From Qipengyuania intermedia (lineage in GTDB: Bacteria; Pseudomonadota; Alphaproteobacteria; Sphingomonadales; Sphingomonadaceae): a DNA stretch of 64,000 nt. Below, one piece after another: positions 38,453 to 48,406 of this stretch. Within the stretch, counting starts at the first letter, position 1; each line of letters starts with the position of its first letter. A program made the position numbers and the translations under genes. The stretch is taken from positions 731,501 to 795,500 of the forward strand of contig NZ_JAIGNS010000002.1 of the NCBI RefSeq assembly GCF_019711615.1, given 5' to 3'. The notes beneath the pieces were generated by a model, which was given only the letters and a program-made list of their open reading frames with translations, searched no databases and was not told the DNA's origin.

Positions 38453-39915
38453 CGCCGACGCAGGTTGCGGCCTGCGACGCGAAGGAACTCTGCCTCGCTT
38501 GAATCGGGGCGGCCCGAGACAAGCCACAACAGCCAGAGCATCGCGGCATAGCTCGCCGCTCCGACACCGGCGCGCCAGATTAGCTCGACCAGCACCGAAG
38601 GCGACAGGACCGGCAGGCTGATTACCAGCGCGTACATGGCTGCAGCGGCAAGGAAGGGCCGGGCCACGGCCACGATCGCGCCGAAGACGCTGCCCCGCGA
38701 CAGGTGCGAGATTATGGCAAGGCCGACCAGCAATTGCGCTGCGCTGACGGCAAGGCCGGTCTGGGCAATGGCCAACGGCGATCCGCCGTCTGCGGCGACC
38801 GTGACGACCGTGATCATCATGGCGGCCAGTGCGCCAAGGCACAGCAGCCCGGACACCCGTTCGTGGCCGCCTGCCTGGAGCGAGGAGGCGATCAGGCGGA
38901 ACACGGCGATAAGGGCTGTGCCGACGGCAATCGGCGCGACCAGCACGGCGGCGGCACCCCATTGCTCGCCGAGGAATACACGAATGAACTGTTCCGACAC
39001 CGCCGCGAGGCCCAGCCCCATGGGCGCGGCCATCATGGCATAGCCACCCAGCGAGCGGGCAATACGGCGACCCTGTTCGGTGAATGCCCCGCTGCGCGCC
39101 GTCGTTACGTAGGTGACGCGGTTGAGGGCCATCGCAATTTCCTGCGTCAGGATATTCGCCACGTCCTTGCTCACGGAAAACGCGCCGACCGTGCCGGTGT
39201 CGGCCACGCGGCCCACGGTGAGGCGCTCCACCTGGCTGTAGAAAACTTGCGCGGCAGCCCCGGCGAAAATCCACAGGGAAACGCCGAGCAACTCCGCCCG
39301 GCGCGCCAGCGACAGGCGCGGGCGATAGGGCTGCATGGTGTAGGACAGGACCATCAGGATGAGCGACTGCACGATCATGCCTGCAACCAGCGCCCAGTAG
39401 GACCGAAGCCACAGGGCCAACCCGACGGTCGCGAAGAACGATACGATCCGTGCCGTCCCTTTCATCTTCAGGTCGCGGCCGAAGGCGAAATCGCGCTCGA
39501 ACTCGACGATCCCGATATTCATCGCCCCGAGCATGAGGAAGCGCAGCGACAGCGCGTAGATGACCGGCTCTACCCGCGGCTCTGCAAAGAATGCCGCAGC
39601 CGGGCCGGCGATGGCGAACAGGACTGCGCCGAGCAGGACGAACATCACGATCTGGATGGTCCAGGCCGTGTCGTAATAGTCCCGCTCCAGCTTCTCCATC
39701 CGCAGCAGCGCCTGCTTCATGCCGAGGTAGGAGAAGGTCTCCACCAACGCGACAGCCGTCATCGCGAGGCCGACCACGCCGAAATCCGCCGGGGTCAGCA
39801 GGCGCGCGAGGATGAACACCGACACCAGGCCGATGGCGCGCAAGACCCATGTCATCGCGACGGCCACGGCAGCGCCGCGATAGACGCCGACCTGTGCGGT
39901 CTCTCCCTTGCTCAC
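38449..39915 (-). CDS. Lipopolysaccharide/polysaccharide flippase family protein
   Basis: A 488-residue MOP-superfamily (PST type) membrane protein with 12-14 helices. The N-terminal pattern ARLLTPADFGVVGLA and the YSQVERLTVGR segment are typical of Wzx-like exporters that flip undecaprenyl-linked glycans. No glycosyltransferase cluster adjoins it, so its substrate, perhaps a capsule or exopolysaccharide, is unknown. It is a single gene divergent from a small membrane protein gene. Confidence 0.85.
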   Translation of the reverse strand: MSKGETAQVGVYRGAAVAVAMTWVLRAIGLVSVFILARLLTPADFGVVGLAMTAVALVETFSYLGMKQALLRMEKLERDYYDTAWTIQIVMFVLLGAVLFAIAGPAAAFFAEPRVEPVIYALSLRFLMLGAMNIGIVEFERDFAFGRDLKMKGTARIVSFFATVGLALWLRSYWALVAGMIVQSLILMVLSYTMQPYRPRLSLARRAELLGVSLWIFAGAAAQVFYSQVERLTVGRVADTGTVGAFSVSKDVANILTQEIAMALNRVTYVTTARSGAFTEQGRRIARSLGGYAMMAAPMGLGLAAVSEQFIRVFLGEQWGAAAVLVAPIAVGTALIAVFRLIASSLQAGGHERVSGLLCLGALAAMMITVVTVAADGGSPLAIAQTGLAVSAAQLLVGLAIISHLSRGSVFGAIVAVARPFLAAAAMYALVISLPVLSPSVLVELIWRAGVGAASYAAMLWLLWLVSGRPDSSEAEFLRVAGRNLRRR

Positions 39916-40110
39916 CGGTAAAGTGCCCCGGTCAATCGCATGACGATCTCGAACCCCCTGATGCGGCTCGCGTGATCCCGTATCGGCGCCGCACAGCCAC
40001 CTTTAGGGGCGCATGCAAGACATGACCAGTCGCACCGCATTCGCGACGGGGCGGGGATACGTGCCCGGTGCTCAACGGTTTATTTACCAACAAGAATTAC
40101 AACGGTTCGC

Positions 40111-40380
40111 ATGACTGCCACGCTACACATGCTCCTCGCGGCGCTGCTCAAGGTCGGCGCTGTTGCGATCATCTTCAACGAGATCCGCGGCCTCGTGCTC
40201 GCGGCGCCCGTGCTTTACGGACTGTACCTGTCCGGCGGTACGGCGATGGCAATCTGGATCGCCTTCTGCTCGCTCGCAGGGATCGCACTCAGCGTGATCG
40301 TCCCGATGTTCGTCGTGAAGAAGGCCGACCGCTACCTTAAGTCCAAGGTCAAGCAGGACGACGAACCGCTCGCCGCCTAA
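40111..40380 (+). CDS. Small membrane protein of unknown function
   Basis: An 89-residue protein with three hydrophobic segments (residues 5-20, 28-48 and 50-70) and a charged C-terminal tail (KKADRYLKSKVKQDDE). No family recognised. The ATG at 40111 is the first in a clean frame after an AT-rich stretch (TTTATTTACCAACAAG) that may hold its promoter. Its stop overlaps the oxyR stop by four bases, so the two are convergent. Confidence 0.7.
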   Translation: MTATLHMLLAALLKVGAVAIIFNEIRGLVLAAPVLYGLYLSGGTAMAIWIAFCSLAGIALSVIVPMFVVKKADRYLKSKVKQDDEPLAA

Positions 40381-41273
40381 CCGGCGCGCAATTCTTCCGC
40401 CAACAATTCGAAATCGTCCCGGCGCGGGGAGTTCTTGCGCCAGATGAGCGCGATCTCGCGGCTTGCCGCCTTGCTCTTTAGCGGGCGCGCGACGACTTCG
40501 GTGCCGTTCAGGATACCCGCATCGACCGCCATCTGCGGCAACATGGTCAAGCCAAGGCCGTTGTCGACCATCTGTACCAGCGTGTGCAGGCTGGTGCCGA
40601 TCATGGTCGCACTGCCACGCAATTCGGGCCGGTTGCAGGCCGCCAGCGCGTGTTCCTTCAGGCAATGGCCGTCTTCCAGCAGGAGCAGCCGTCCCTCGTC
40701 GATCATGTCGGCGGAAATGGTTTCCGGCGGATCGCGCGGGTCGTCCTTCGGGAAGGCGACATAGAGCGGATCGTCCGCGATATGGGCCTGTTCCACCTCT
40801 CCGGTCGCGAAGGGCAGGGCGAGAAGGACGCAATCGACCCGCCCGTGCTGGAGGGATTCCACGGCATCCTGGCTGGTTTCCTCGCGCAGGAACAGTTCGA
40901 GTTCCGGCCTTTCGTTGCGCAGCCGGGGCAGGAAACGCGGCAGCATGAAGGGCGCGATTGTCGGGATCACGCTCATGCGCAATTGCCCCGCCAGCGGCTT
41001 GCCAGCGGCCTGGACGAGATCGGCCAGTTCTTCCGCTTCGCGCAGGATGCGATGCGCTTTCTCGACCACCTGGTTGCCCAGCGCCGTAAAGCGCACCACG
41101 CGGCGGCTCCGCTCAACCAGGGTCACGCCGAGCAGCGATTCCAGTTCGCGAATGCCTGCCGACAAGGTCGATTGCGACACGAAGCTGGCCTCTGCCGCGC
41201 GGCCGAAATGGCCATGCTCGTGCAGGGCCACGAGATATTGCAGCTGCTTGAGGGTTGGGAGGTAGGTACTCAC
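40377..41273 (-). CDS. oxyR: LysR-type peroxide regulator OxyR
   Basis: A 298-residue LysR regulator. The N-terminal winged helix-turn-helix (LKQLQYLVALHEHGHFGRAA) is followed by the regulatory domain containing both redox cysteines, Cys204 and Cys213, in the GHCLKEHALAAC context and at the same nine-residue spacing as in E. coli OxyR. Oxidation of these by H2O2 switches the DNA binding that turns on catalase and peroxiredoxin genes. The GTG start at 41273 overlaps the rnd stop (GTGA), so it is co-transcribed with rnd; no peroxidase gene is next to it. Confidence 0.9.
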   Translation of the reverse strand: MSTYLPTLKQLQYLVALHEHGHFGRAAEASFVSQSTLSAGIRELESLLGVTLVERSRRVVRFTALGNQVVEKAHRILREAEELADLVQAAGKPLAGQLRMSVIPTIAPFMLPRFLPRLRNERPELELFLREETSQDAVESLQHGRVDCVLLALPFATGEVEQAHIADDPLYVAFPKDDPRDPPETISADMIDEGRLLLLEDGHCLKEHALAACNRPELRGSATMIGTSLHTLVQMVDNGLGLTMLPQMAVDAGILNGTEVVARPLKSKAASREIALIWRKNSPRRDDFELLAEELRAG

Positions 41274-42472
41274 TCTGCCGCCTGCGCTTCGCTCAGTTCG
41301 CTTCCCATGTCGTCGATATGCGTCATCAGCAGCTTGCCGTCCTTGACCGCGAAAGCGAGCCTGCCTTCGACCAGTTCGAGCGCATCCTTGCCGAAGACCT
41401 CGTAGCGCCAGCCCTCGAGGATCGGCAGCTTGCGAACGCCTGCGGCCAGCGCTTCCATTTCGTCCGCCCGGGTAAGCAGGCGGGCGGCAATGTCGATTTC
41501 GCGCGCGCGGATCTTGAGCAGCAGCTTGAGGAGGTCGGCGACCAGCGCGCCTTCCTTGCCGAGCGGCGCGCCGCGCTTCGGCTTGTCGGGCATCTCGCTC
41601 TTCGGCATCGGCTCCGCCTTGTCGAGCACCTTCATCAGCCGTTTGCCGATGTCGTTGTCGCGCCAGGCGTTGGACAGGCCGCGCACCTTGGTCAGGTCGG
41701 CCTGCTTCTTGGGCGGATGGCTGGCAATGTCGGCCAGCGTTTCGTCGCGCATGATCCGGCCGCGCGGGATATTCTTGTGCTGCGCTTCGCCTTCCCGCCA
41801 TGCTGCCAGCGCCTTGAGGCGGCCGAGCACCGATGGATTGCGTCCGGGCGAACGGATGCGCTTCCAGGCGAGATCGGCATCGTTGGCGTAATTCGCGGGA
41901 TCGGCCAGCTTGTCCATTTCGGCATCGAGCCAAGCGCCGCGCCCGGTCTTCACCAGCTTGTCGAGGATCTTGGGGAAGATCTTGGACAGATGGGTCACAT
42001 CGCCGATCGCGTATTCGATCTGCCGGTCGGTCAGGGGGCGGCGGCTCCAGTCGGTAAAGCGCGCGCCCTTGTCGACCGTGAAGCCGAGCCAGCTTTCGAC
42101 CAGATTGGCATAGCCGATCTGTTCGGACTGGCTGATCGCCATCATCGCGATCTGCGTGTCGAAAATGGGGTGCGGCGTCTTGCCGGTGAAATTGTAGACG
42201 ATTTCCACATCCTGCCCGCCGGCGTGGAAGACCTTGAGCACGTCTTCATTGTCGCACATCAAATCCCACAGCGGGGCAAGGTCGATGCCTTCCGCCAGCG
42301 GATCGATGGCCGCCGCTTCTTCCTCGTTTGCGATCTGCACCAGGCACAGTTCCGGCCAGTAGGTGTTCTCGCGCATGAACTCGGTGTCGACGGTGACGAA
42401 TTCGCTCTTCGCCAGGCGCTCGCACAAGTCGGCGAGGGCATCGGTGGTCGTGATCAGGTCGTGTATTTTCAT
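41270..42472 (-). CDS. rnd: Ribonuclease D
   Basis: A 3'-5' exoribonuclease that trims tRNA and other RNA 3' ends. The DEDDy exonuclease domain occupies residues 1-190 with Exo I (VDTEFMRE), Exo II (FHAGGQDVEIVYN region) and Exo III (YAIGDVTHL); HRDC-type helical domains follow (residues 205-290 and after). Length 400 is slightly over E. coli RNase D. ATG 42472 chosen because upstream frame lacks conservation. First gene of a two-gene unit with oxyR. Confidence 0.94.
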   Translation of the reverse strand: MKIHDLITTTDALADLCERLAKSEFVTVDTEFMRENTYWPELCLVQIANEEEAAAIDPLAEGIDLAPLWDLMCDNEDVLKVFHAGGQDVEIVYNFTGKTPHPIFDTQIAMMAISQSEQIGYANLVESWLGFTVDKGARFTDWSRRPLTDRQIEYAIGDVTHLSKIFPKILDKLVKTGRGAWLDAEMDKLADPANYANDADLAWKRIRSPGRNPSVLGRLKALAAWREGEAQHKNIPRGRIMRDETLADIASHPPKKQADLTKVRGLSNAWRDNDIGKRLMKVLDKAEPMPKSEMPDKPKRGAPLGKEGALVADLLKLLLKIRAREIDIAARLLTRADEMEALAAGVRKLPILEGWRYEVFGKDALELVEGRLAFAVKDGKLLMTHIDDMGSELSEAQAAE

Positions 42473-42641
42473 CGTGTCTTTTCTTGTTGCGAGCGGAGTA
42501 CCGCCCCCGCACCGCCGCACGCATCTGCCAAAACCTTGACAAAAACCCGCCGGTGCCCTGTTAGCGCGCGCGATTCCTGTTAAAGGAGCGCGCACGCTCG
42601 CGCCCTTAGCGCCATACATCCCAAATTGGAAAGACTTCCAG

Positions 42642-44459
42642 ATGCACGCCTATCGTACCCACAACTGCGCTCAGCTGACAAAAGAGAATGTCGGCGACAC
42701 CGTTCGCCTGTCCGGCTGGGTGCACAACAAGCGCGACCATGGCGGCGTCCTGTTCGTCGACCTGCGCGACCATTACGGCATCACGCAGATCGTCGCCGAC
42801 AGCGACAGCAAGGCGCTTCCGGTGCTCGAAAAGCTCAAGCTGGAATCGGTCGTCACTATCGACGGCACCGTGAAGGCGCGCGACGAAGTGGCGGTCAACA
42901 AGAACCTGCCCACCGGCGAGATCGAGGTTTTCGCCCGCGAAATCGAAATCCAGAGTCGTGCGGAAGACCTGCCGCTGATCGTCAACCAGGCGGAAGACTA
43001 TCCGGAAGAAACGCGCCTCAAGTACCGTTTCGTCGACCTGCGCCGCGAGCGCGTTCACAAGAACATCATGCTGCGCAATCAGGTCATAACCAGCCTGCGT
43101 CGCCGCATGACCGAACAGGGCTTCAGCGAGTTCCAGACGCCGATCCTCGGCGCATCAAGCCCCGAAGGCGCGCGCGATTATCTCGTGCCCAGCCGCCTTC
43201 ACCCGGGCCGCTTCTACGCGCTCCCGCAGGCGCCGCAGATGTTCAAGCAGCTGCTGATGGTCGCCGGTTTCGACCGCTACTTCCAGATCGCGCCCTGCTT
43301 CCGCGACGAAGACCTGCGCGCCGACCGCAGCCCCGAATTCTACCAGCTCGACTTCGAAATGAGCTTCGTGACGCAGGAAGACGTCTTCCAGGCGATCGAA
43401 CCGGTCCTCGCTGGCGTGTTCGAGGAATTCTCTGGCGGCAAGACCGTGACGCCCGCCGGTGAATTCCCGCGCATCCCCTATGCCGAAGCGATGTTGAAAT
43501 ACGGCACCGACAAGCCCGACCTGCGCAACCCGCTGGTCATTTCGGACGTCACCCACCACTTCGAGAAGTCCGGTTTCGGCCTGTTCGAAAAGATCGTCGG
43601 CACCGGCGGTCGCGTCCGCGTGGTCCCGGCTCCCAACACCCACGAAAAAAGCCGCAAGTTCTTCGACGAAATGAACGACTGGGCTCGTAAGGAAGGCTTT
43701 GCCGGCCTCGGCTATGTCACCCGCAAGGGCGGCGAGTTCGGCGGCCCGATTGCCAAGAACCACGGCACGGAAGGCATGGAAAAGCTCTATGCCGAACTCG
43801 GCCTTGGCGAGAACGACGGCCTGTTCTTTGCCGCGGGCAAGGAAAAGGACGCGGCCAAGCTCGCCGGTGCAGCCCGCACGCGCGTCGGCGAAGTGCTCGA
43901 ACTGATCGAGGAAAATTGCTTCAAGTTCTGCTGGATCGTCGACTTCCCGATGTTCGAGTATGACGAAGAGCTCAAGAAGGTCGATTTCAGCCACAACCCC
44001 TTCTCCATGCCGCAGGGCGAGATGGAAGCGCTGGAAACCAACGACCCGCTCGATATCCTGGCGTGGCAGTACGACATCGTCTGCAACGGCTACGAATTGT
44101 CCTCGGGCGCGATCCGGAACCACAAGCCGGAAATCATGTACAAGGCATTCGAAATTGCCGGTTACACGCGGGCCGATGTCGACGAGAACTTCTCGGGCAT
44201 GATCGAAGCCTTCAAGCTCGGCGCACCGCCGCATGGCGGCTCGGCTCCGGGTATCGACCGCATCGTGATGCTGCTCGCAGACGAGCCGAACATCCGCGAA
44301 GTGATCGCATTCCCGCTCAACCAGAAGGCGCAGGACCTGATGATGGGCGCGCCCAATCTCGTCTCCCCGCGCCAGCTGCGCGATGTGCACATTCGCACCG
44401 TGGATGCGCCCAAGCCGCAGGGCGCCGAGGCGACCCGCGTGGACCGCGCCGGAGACTGA
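42642..44459 (+). CDS. aspS: Aspartate--tRNA ligase
   Basis: A class II synthetase of 605 residues. It has the N-terminal OB-fold anticodon domain ([11 protein letters not shown]), the catalytic core with motif 2 ([18 protein letters not shown]) and the bacterial GAD insertion around residues 280-420, and motif 3 ([12 protein letters not shown]). The length and GAD insert mark the bacterial type. Alphaproteobacteria often have a non-discriminating AspRS paired with GatCAB; this cannot be judged reliably by eye here. Confidence 0.97.
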   Translation: MHAYRTHNCAQLTKENVGDTVRLSGWVHNKRDHGGVLFVDLRDHYGITQIVADSDSKALPVLEKLKLESVVTIDGTVKARDEVAVNKNLPTGEIEVFAREIEIQSRAEDLPLIVNQAEDYPEETRLKYRFVDLRRERVHKNIMLRNQVITSLRRRMTEQGFSEFQTPILGASSPEGARDYLVPSRLHPGRFYALPQAPQMFKQLLMVAGFDRYFQIAPCFRDEDLRADRSPEFYQLDFEMSFVTQEDVFQAIEPVLAGVFEEFSGGKTVTPAGEFPRIPYAEAMLKYGTDKPDLRNPLVISDVTHHFEKSGFGLFEKIVGTGGRVRVVPAPNTHEKSRKFFDEMNDWARKEGFAGLGYVTRKGGEFGGPIAKNHGTEGMEKLYAELGLGENDGLFFAAGKEKDAAKLAGAARTRVGEVLELIEENCFKFCWIVDFPMFEYDEELKKVDFSHNPFSMPQGEMEALETNDPLDILAWQYDIVCNGYELSSGAIRNHKPEIMYKAFEIAGYTRADVDENFSGMIEAFKLGAPPHGGSAPGIDRIVMLLADEPNIREVIAFPLNQKAQDLMMGAPNLVSPRQLRDVHIRTVDAPKPQGAEATRVDRAGD

Positions 44460-44467
44460 TAAAAAAA

Positions 44468-44500
44468 GGGCGCGGAGACCGATCTCCGCGCCCCTTATTT
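44468..44500 (+). terminator. Bidirectional intrinsic terminator after aspS
   Basis: A perfect 11-base stem (44468-44478 with 44483-44493) with a CCGA loop. On the plus strand CTTATTT follows; on the minus strand the seven A before the stem make a strong U run, so it may mainly end the convergent gene that stops at 44516. Confidence 0.85.
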
Positions 44501-44515
44501 CGATAGCAGGCAAAC

Positions 44516-44947
44516 TTAGTCGTACTGCTTCGCGATCATATCGCCGAAGCGTTCGCCTTCGCAGATTTCGGCGTAGGCCTGCTGGACGATGGCGCGTTCC
44601 TGCGCTTCGAGCTGGTCGCTTTCCAAAGCCTGCTCGAACTTGCCCTTGATGTAGTCTTCGCCTTCCTCGACGCGCTCTGCGGCGGCTTCGTCGTTGTTCT
44701 CGAACGCGCTGGTAATGCTCTGCCACATCTGGTGCGCTTCGCCGGTCATAGTGCCCTTGGTGACAAGCTCGTCGCCTTGGCGCTGCAGTTCGGCGTTCAT
44801 CTGCTGCAGGGTTTGCTCCCGGCTCTGGCAGCGCTGTTGCAGGGCCTGCTTCAACTGCGGGCTATCGGCTTTCTCGCCAGCCTGGCGGTAACCTTCGACC
44901 GAATCGAAGGTCGTATCGGTGAGGCTCTTGAATACGGTGCTGGACAT
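44516..44947 (-). CDS. PA2169/DUF2383 family four-helix-bundle protein
   Basis: A 143-residue all-helical acidic protein. The pattern [23 protein letters not shown], with later [17 protein letters not shown] (cited as short family cues), matches DUF2383, a ferritin-like four-helix bundle often induced under stress or alongside biofilm genes. No metal ligands can be assigned with certainty. It is a single gene between the aspS terminator and the divergent acpP promoter region. Confidence 0.8.
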   Translation of the reverse strand: MSSTVFKSLTDTTFDSVEGYRQAGEKADSPQLKQALQQRCQSREQTLQQMNAELQRQGDELVTKGTMTGEAHQMWQSITSAFENNDEAAAERVEEGEDYIKGKFEQALESDQLEAQERAIVQQAYAEICEGERFGDMIAKQYD

Positions 44948-45102
44948 GTTTTCGTTACCTTTTCAAAGTGATAGATGACCAGCAAACGGTCCAGATGCAC
45001 TTTTGGCTCGACCAACCGGACGAGTTGCCCTTGCGCTGCGCCGCGCCGTTGATTAGGGCGAAAGCCAATTTGCTAACCCGCATGAATTCGAGAGGGAATA
45101 AA

Positions 45103-45339
45103 ATGAGCGATACTGCCGACCGCGTGCAGAAAATTGTTGTCGAGCACCTCGGCGTCGAAGCCGACAAGGTGACGCAGGAAGCCAGCTTCATCGACGATCT
45201 CGGCGCAGACAGCCTCGACATCGTTGAACTGGTCATGGCGTTCGAAGAAGAGTTCGGCGTCGAAATCCCCGACGATGCGGCTGAGAAGATCACCACCGTC
45301 GGCGATGCGACCAAGTATATCGAAGAGCACAAGGGCTAA
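45103..45339 (+). CDS. acpP: Acyl carrier protein
   Basis: The 78-residue carrier of growing acyl chains. Ser37 in the GADSLDIVE motif receives the phosphopantetheine arm. The protein is strongly acidic, as usual. AGAGGGA precedes ATG 45103. It ends at a strong terminator yet is immediately followed by fabF, allowing high ACP and lower FabF expression from the same region. Confidence 0.97.
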   Translation: MSDTADRVQKIVVEHLGVEADKVTQEASFIDDLGADSLDIVELVMAFEEEFGVEIPDDAAEKITTVGDATKYIEEHKG

Positions 45340-45379
45340 TTCCCTCCGAAGCTCAATTTCCCGCGTGAAGCGGGACCGG

Positions 45380-45419
45380 ACAGGCCCGACCCGATAGCGG
45401 GCCGGGCCTGTTGTTTTTT
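45380..45419 (+). terminator. Intrinsic terminator or attenuator between acpP and fabF
   Basis: A 14-base stem (45380-45393 with 45398-45411, one A-C mismatch), ATAG loop and six T. Because fabF starts 15 bases later, partial readthrough or a promoter inside the hairpin region must feed fabF. Confidence 0.85.
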
Positions 45420-45433
45420 ACGCGGAGAATTAC

Positions 45434-46693
45434 ATGCGTCGTGTGGTCGTTACCGGACTTGGCCTCGTCACCCCCCTGGGCGGCGACGTAGAGACTACCT
45501 GGTCCAATCTCATCGCTGGCAAGAGCGGGGCGGGCAAGATCACCCGCTTCGATGCGTCGAACCAGAAGGCGCAGATCGCCTGCGAGGTTAAAGGCAAGGA
45601 CCACGAATACGGCTTCGATCCCGACAAGCGCGTCGACCACAAGGTCCAGCGCCAGGTCGATCCCTTCATCATCTACGGCATCGACGCGGCCGGACAGGCG
45701 ATCGAAGACGCGGGCCTCGAAGACATGGACGAAGCGACCAAGATGCGCACCGGCGTGTCGATCGGTTCGGGCATCGGCGGCCTTCCGGGCATCGAGAGCG
45801 AATCCATCGTCCTGCACGAACGCGGTCCGGGCCGCGTATCGCCGCACTTCGTCCATGGCCGTCTGATCAATCTTATCAGCGGCCAGGTCTCGATCAAATA
45901 CGGCCTGATGGGCCCCAACCACGCCGTGGTGACAGCCTGTTCGACCGGCGCGCACTCGATCGGCGATGCCGCGCGCATGATTGCGCTCGACGATGCCGAC
46001 ATCATGCTGGCGGGCGGCGCGGAAAGCACCGTGAACCCGCTCGGCGTGGCAGGCTTTGCGCAGGCGCGCGCACTCAACATGAGCATGAACGACACGCCCG
46101 AGAAGGCGAGCCGGCCCTACGATAAGAACCGTGACGGCTTCGTCATGGGCGAAGGCGCGGGCGTCGTAGTCCTCGAGGAATACGAACACGCCAAGGCACG
46201 CGGAGCGAAGATCTATGCCGAAGTGGTGGGTTATGGCCTGTCGGGCGATGCCTATCACGTTACCGCCCCGCATCCCGAAGGCAAGGGCGCGGAACTGGCG
46301 ATGCGCATGGCGCTCAAGAAGTCCGGCCTCGAGGCTTGCGACATCGACTATGTCAATGCGCACGGCACCTCGACCATGGCGGACACGATCGAACTCGCCG
46401 CGGTAAAGCGCGTCTTGGGCGACGATCTGTGCGGCGCGTCCATGAGCAGCACGAAATCGGCCATCGGCCACCTTCTCGGCGGCGCGGGTGCGGTCGAAGC
46501 GATCTTCTGCATTCTCGCAATCCGCGACCAGATCGTGCCGCCGACGCTCAATCTGGACGATCCGGACGAAGGCACCGAAGGCGTCGATCTCGTCCCGCAC
46601 ACGGCCAAGAAACGCGAAGTGAAAGCCGCGCTCAACAACAGTTTCGGCTTTGGCGGCACCAACGCTTCGCTGATCGTCAAGAAGGTCGACTAA
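45434..46693 (+). CDS. fabF: 3-oxoacyl-ACP synthase II FabF
   Basis: A KAS II condensing enzyme that extends acyl-ACP with malonyl-ACP, 419 residues. The triad is Cys169 (VTACSTGAHS), a His in NAHGTST and a His in GHLLGGAGA. NNSFGFGGTN is the conserved C-terminal glycine loop. GGAGAATT precedes the ATG. acpP-fabF-mltG is a conserved order. Confidence 0.96.
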   Translation: MRRVVVTGLGLVTPLGGDVETTWSNLIAGKSGAGKITRFDASNQKAQIACEVKGKDHEYGFDPDKRVDHKVQRQVDPFIIYGIDAAGQAIEDAGLEDMDEATKMRTGVSIGSGIGGLPGIESESIVLHERGPGRVSPHFVHGRLINLISGQVSIKYGLMGPNHAVVTACSTGAHSIGDAARMIALDDADIMLAGGAESTVNPLGVAGFAQARALNMSMNDTPEKASRPYDKNRDGFVMGEGAGVVVLEEYEHAKARGAKIYAEVVGYGLSGDAYHVTAPHPEGKGAELAMRMALKKSGLEACDIDYVNAHGTSTMADTIELAAVKRVLGDDLCGASMSSTKSAIGHLLGGAGAVEAIFCILAIRDQIVPPTLNLDDPDEGTEGVDLVPHTAKKREVKAALNNSFGFGGTNASLIVKKVD

Positions 46694-46694
46694 G

Positions 46695-47669
46695 GTGGCA
46701 AAACGCTCCGCGCTGATGCTCGGCGCGGTTGCCGCGCTGGTTATTGCTGCTGCAGCCGTATGGTTCGCCAGCGGCTGGTTCGGCTCCGCCCAGATCGAGG
46801 AAGACACGTCCTTCATCGTGCCCTCGGGATCGACACTGACCTCGGTGGCCAACCGCATGGAAGAGGAAGACGTGGTTGCGTCCGCCGACGCTTTCCTGCT
46901 GCGCGCAAAGATATTCGGCGGCGGCGATCCGATCCAGGCGGGCGAATTCCTCCTGCCCGCAAACGCCAGCCAGTCGCAGATCCTGGAAATGTTCCAGTCG
47001 GGCGACGTCATTCGCCGCTTCGTCACCATACCCGAAGGCATGCCCTCCATCCTGGTGTGGGAACGCCTGATGGCGCAGGAGCACCTGACCGGCGAAATCC
47101 CGGTGCCGCAGGAAGGCAGCGTCCTGCCCGACACCTACGATTTCGAACGCGGAGAGGAACGGGCCGCCGTCCTGGCACGCATGCAGGCCGCGATGCAGAA
47201 TTACCTCGCCGAGGCCTGGCCGCGCCGCAAGGACGGCATAGCGGTCGACAATGTGAAGGATGCGCTCATCCTTGCCTCGATCGTCGAGAAGGAAACCGGA
47301 GTGCCGGAAGAGCGGCGCATGGTCGCCGGGCTCTACTCGAACCGTCTGAAGGACGGCATGCTGCTCCAGGCGGACCCGACGATCATTTACCCGATCACCA
47401 AGGGCAAGCCGCTCGGCCGCCGCATCCGGCAGTCGGAAATCTCCGCAGTGAACGATTACAACACCTATTCGATGGTCGGGTTGCCCAAGGGGCCGATTAC
47501 CAATCCGGGCCGCGAATCCATTGCCGCCGTGCTCGATCCCGAGCCTACCGAAGCGCGCTATATGGTCGCCGACGGGACGGGCGGCCACGCCTTCGCAGAG
47601 ACGCTGGCCGAGCATAATGCCAACGTCGAGAAGTGGTTCGCCCTGCGCCGCGAACGCGGTGAGATGTGA
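46695..47669 (+). CDS. mltG: Endolytic murein transglycosylase MltG (YceG)
   Basis: It cuts nascent glycan strands at the inner membrane and is thought to set strand length. The 324-residue protein has one N-terminal helix, LysM-like segment, then the YceG core with TIPEGM, ASIVEKETGVPEER (catalytic Glu), the SNRLKDGM stretch and LPKGPITNPG. GTG start at 46695, one base after the fabF stop. Confidence 0.95.
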   Translation: MAKRSALMLGAVAALVIAAAAVWFASGWFGSAQIEEDTSFIVPSGSTLTSVANRMEEEDVVASADAFLLRAKIFGGGDPIQAGEFLLPANASQSQILEMFQSGDVIRRFVTIPEGMPSILVWERLMAQEHLTGEIPVPQEGSVLPDTYDFERGEERAAVLARMQAAMQNYLAEAWPRRKDGIAVDNVKDALILASIVEKETGVPEERRMVAGLYSNRLKDGMLLQADPTIIYPITKGKPLGRRIRQSEISAVNDYNTYSMVGLPKGPITNPGRESIAAVLDPEPTEARYMVADGTGGHAFAETLAEHNANVEKWFALRRERGEM

Positions 47670-48184
47670 GCGGGGGCGATGCGCCCCTGATCCTGACGGC
47701 GGAGCTGCCAGAGGACCTTCACGCTCGCTTCACCGACCTGCGGACCGAGCATTTTCCGCCCGAGCGCAATTACCTCGAAGCGCATGTTACGCTGTTCCAT
47801 GCCCTGCCGGCGCAGTGCGAGGACGAGGTCCGTCGCTACCTTGCGCGCCTCGTCGGTGAAACGGCGCCGGTCGAGGGGAGGGTAGAGGGTCTCATGTCGC
47901 TCGGCGGAGGCACCGCCATCAAGCTTGTCAGCCCCGCCATGCTCGACCTGCGCGACCGGATCGCCGATCATTTTCACGGCATGCTGACCAACCAGGATCA
48001 GCACCGGCCGCGCCTGCACGTGACGATCCAGAACAAGGTCACTTCGCGGGAAGCCAAGGCCTTGCAGGCGCAATTGGAGGGCGTCATCCAGCCCCGCGAT
48101 TTCGCCTTTCGCGGCCTTGCGCTTTACGCTTACCGCGGCGGCCCATGGGAGTTTCTGCGCCGCTTTGCATTTCGCGGGAAATGA
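47666..48184 (+). CDS. 2H phosphoesterase, LigT/2'-5' RNA ligase-like
   Basis: A 172-residue member of the 2H phosphoesterase superfamily. The two HxT motifs are His40-Val-Thr and His118-Val-Thr, as needed for cleaving or joining 2'-5' or cyclic phosphodiester bonds. The in vivo substrate of such small members is usually unknown. GTG start overlapping the mltG stop, last gene of acpP-fabF-mltG run before tRNA-Met. Confidence 0.85.
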   Translation: MSGGDAPLILTAELPEDLHARFTDLRTEHFPPERNYLEAHVTLFHALPAQCEDEVRRYLARLVGETAPVEGRVEGLMSLGGGTAIKLVSPAMLDLRDRIADHFHGMLTNQDQHRPRLHVTIQNKVTSREAKALQAQLEGVIQPRDFAFRGLALYAYRGGPWEFLRRFAFRGK

Positions 48185-48260
48185 GTGTTGACCGATAGGC
48201 GCGCGCGCCCTAAATGCGCCGCCTGCCGAGCGGGCATTTGCCCGCCGCACGGCCTTTCGG

Positions 48261-48337
48261 GGCGGAGTAGCTCAGGTGGTTAGAGCAGCGGAATCATAAT
48301 CCGCGTGTCGGGGGTTCGAGTCCCTCCTCCGCTACCA
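48261..48337 (+). tRNA. tRNA-Met (CAT), integration target of the island
   Basis: Acceptor GGCGGAG pairs with CTCCGCT (48327-48333; first pair G-T), discriminator A, CCA encoded. The loop ATCATAA gives anticodon CAT. An acceptor that pairs at position 1 and the overall sequence fit elongator tRNA-Met rather than the initiator; a CAT tRNA-Ile2 is possible in principle but less similar. Bases 48290-48337 are repeated at the far end of the island, so the gene is the attachment site and remains intact. Confidence 0.95.
48290..48337 (+). repeat. Left attachment site (attL) inside tRNA-Met
   Basis: The anticodon loop to CCA of tRNA-Met; identical 48-base copy at 62076-62123. The last 35 bases are also repeated at 49550-49584. 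Confidence 0.93.
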
Positions 48338-48406
48338 GAACCAATCAAGATTTGTGCTTGGCGCTCGACTGCCATAGTCTTCCGGCGGGTCCGGGGGAGA
48401 TTGGTT

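Noticed and set aside
45353-47134. 593-codon minus-strand frame opposite fabF and mltG
   Set aside because: Antisense to conserved enzymes; crosses the acpP terminator.
48230-48245. GCGGGC-ATTT-GCCCGC hairpin before tRNA-Met
   Set aside because: No T run follows, so it is not a convincing intrinsic terminator.
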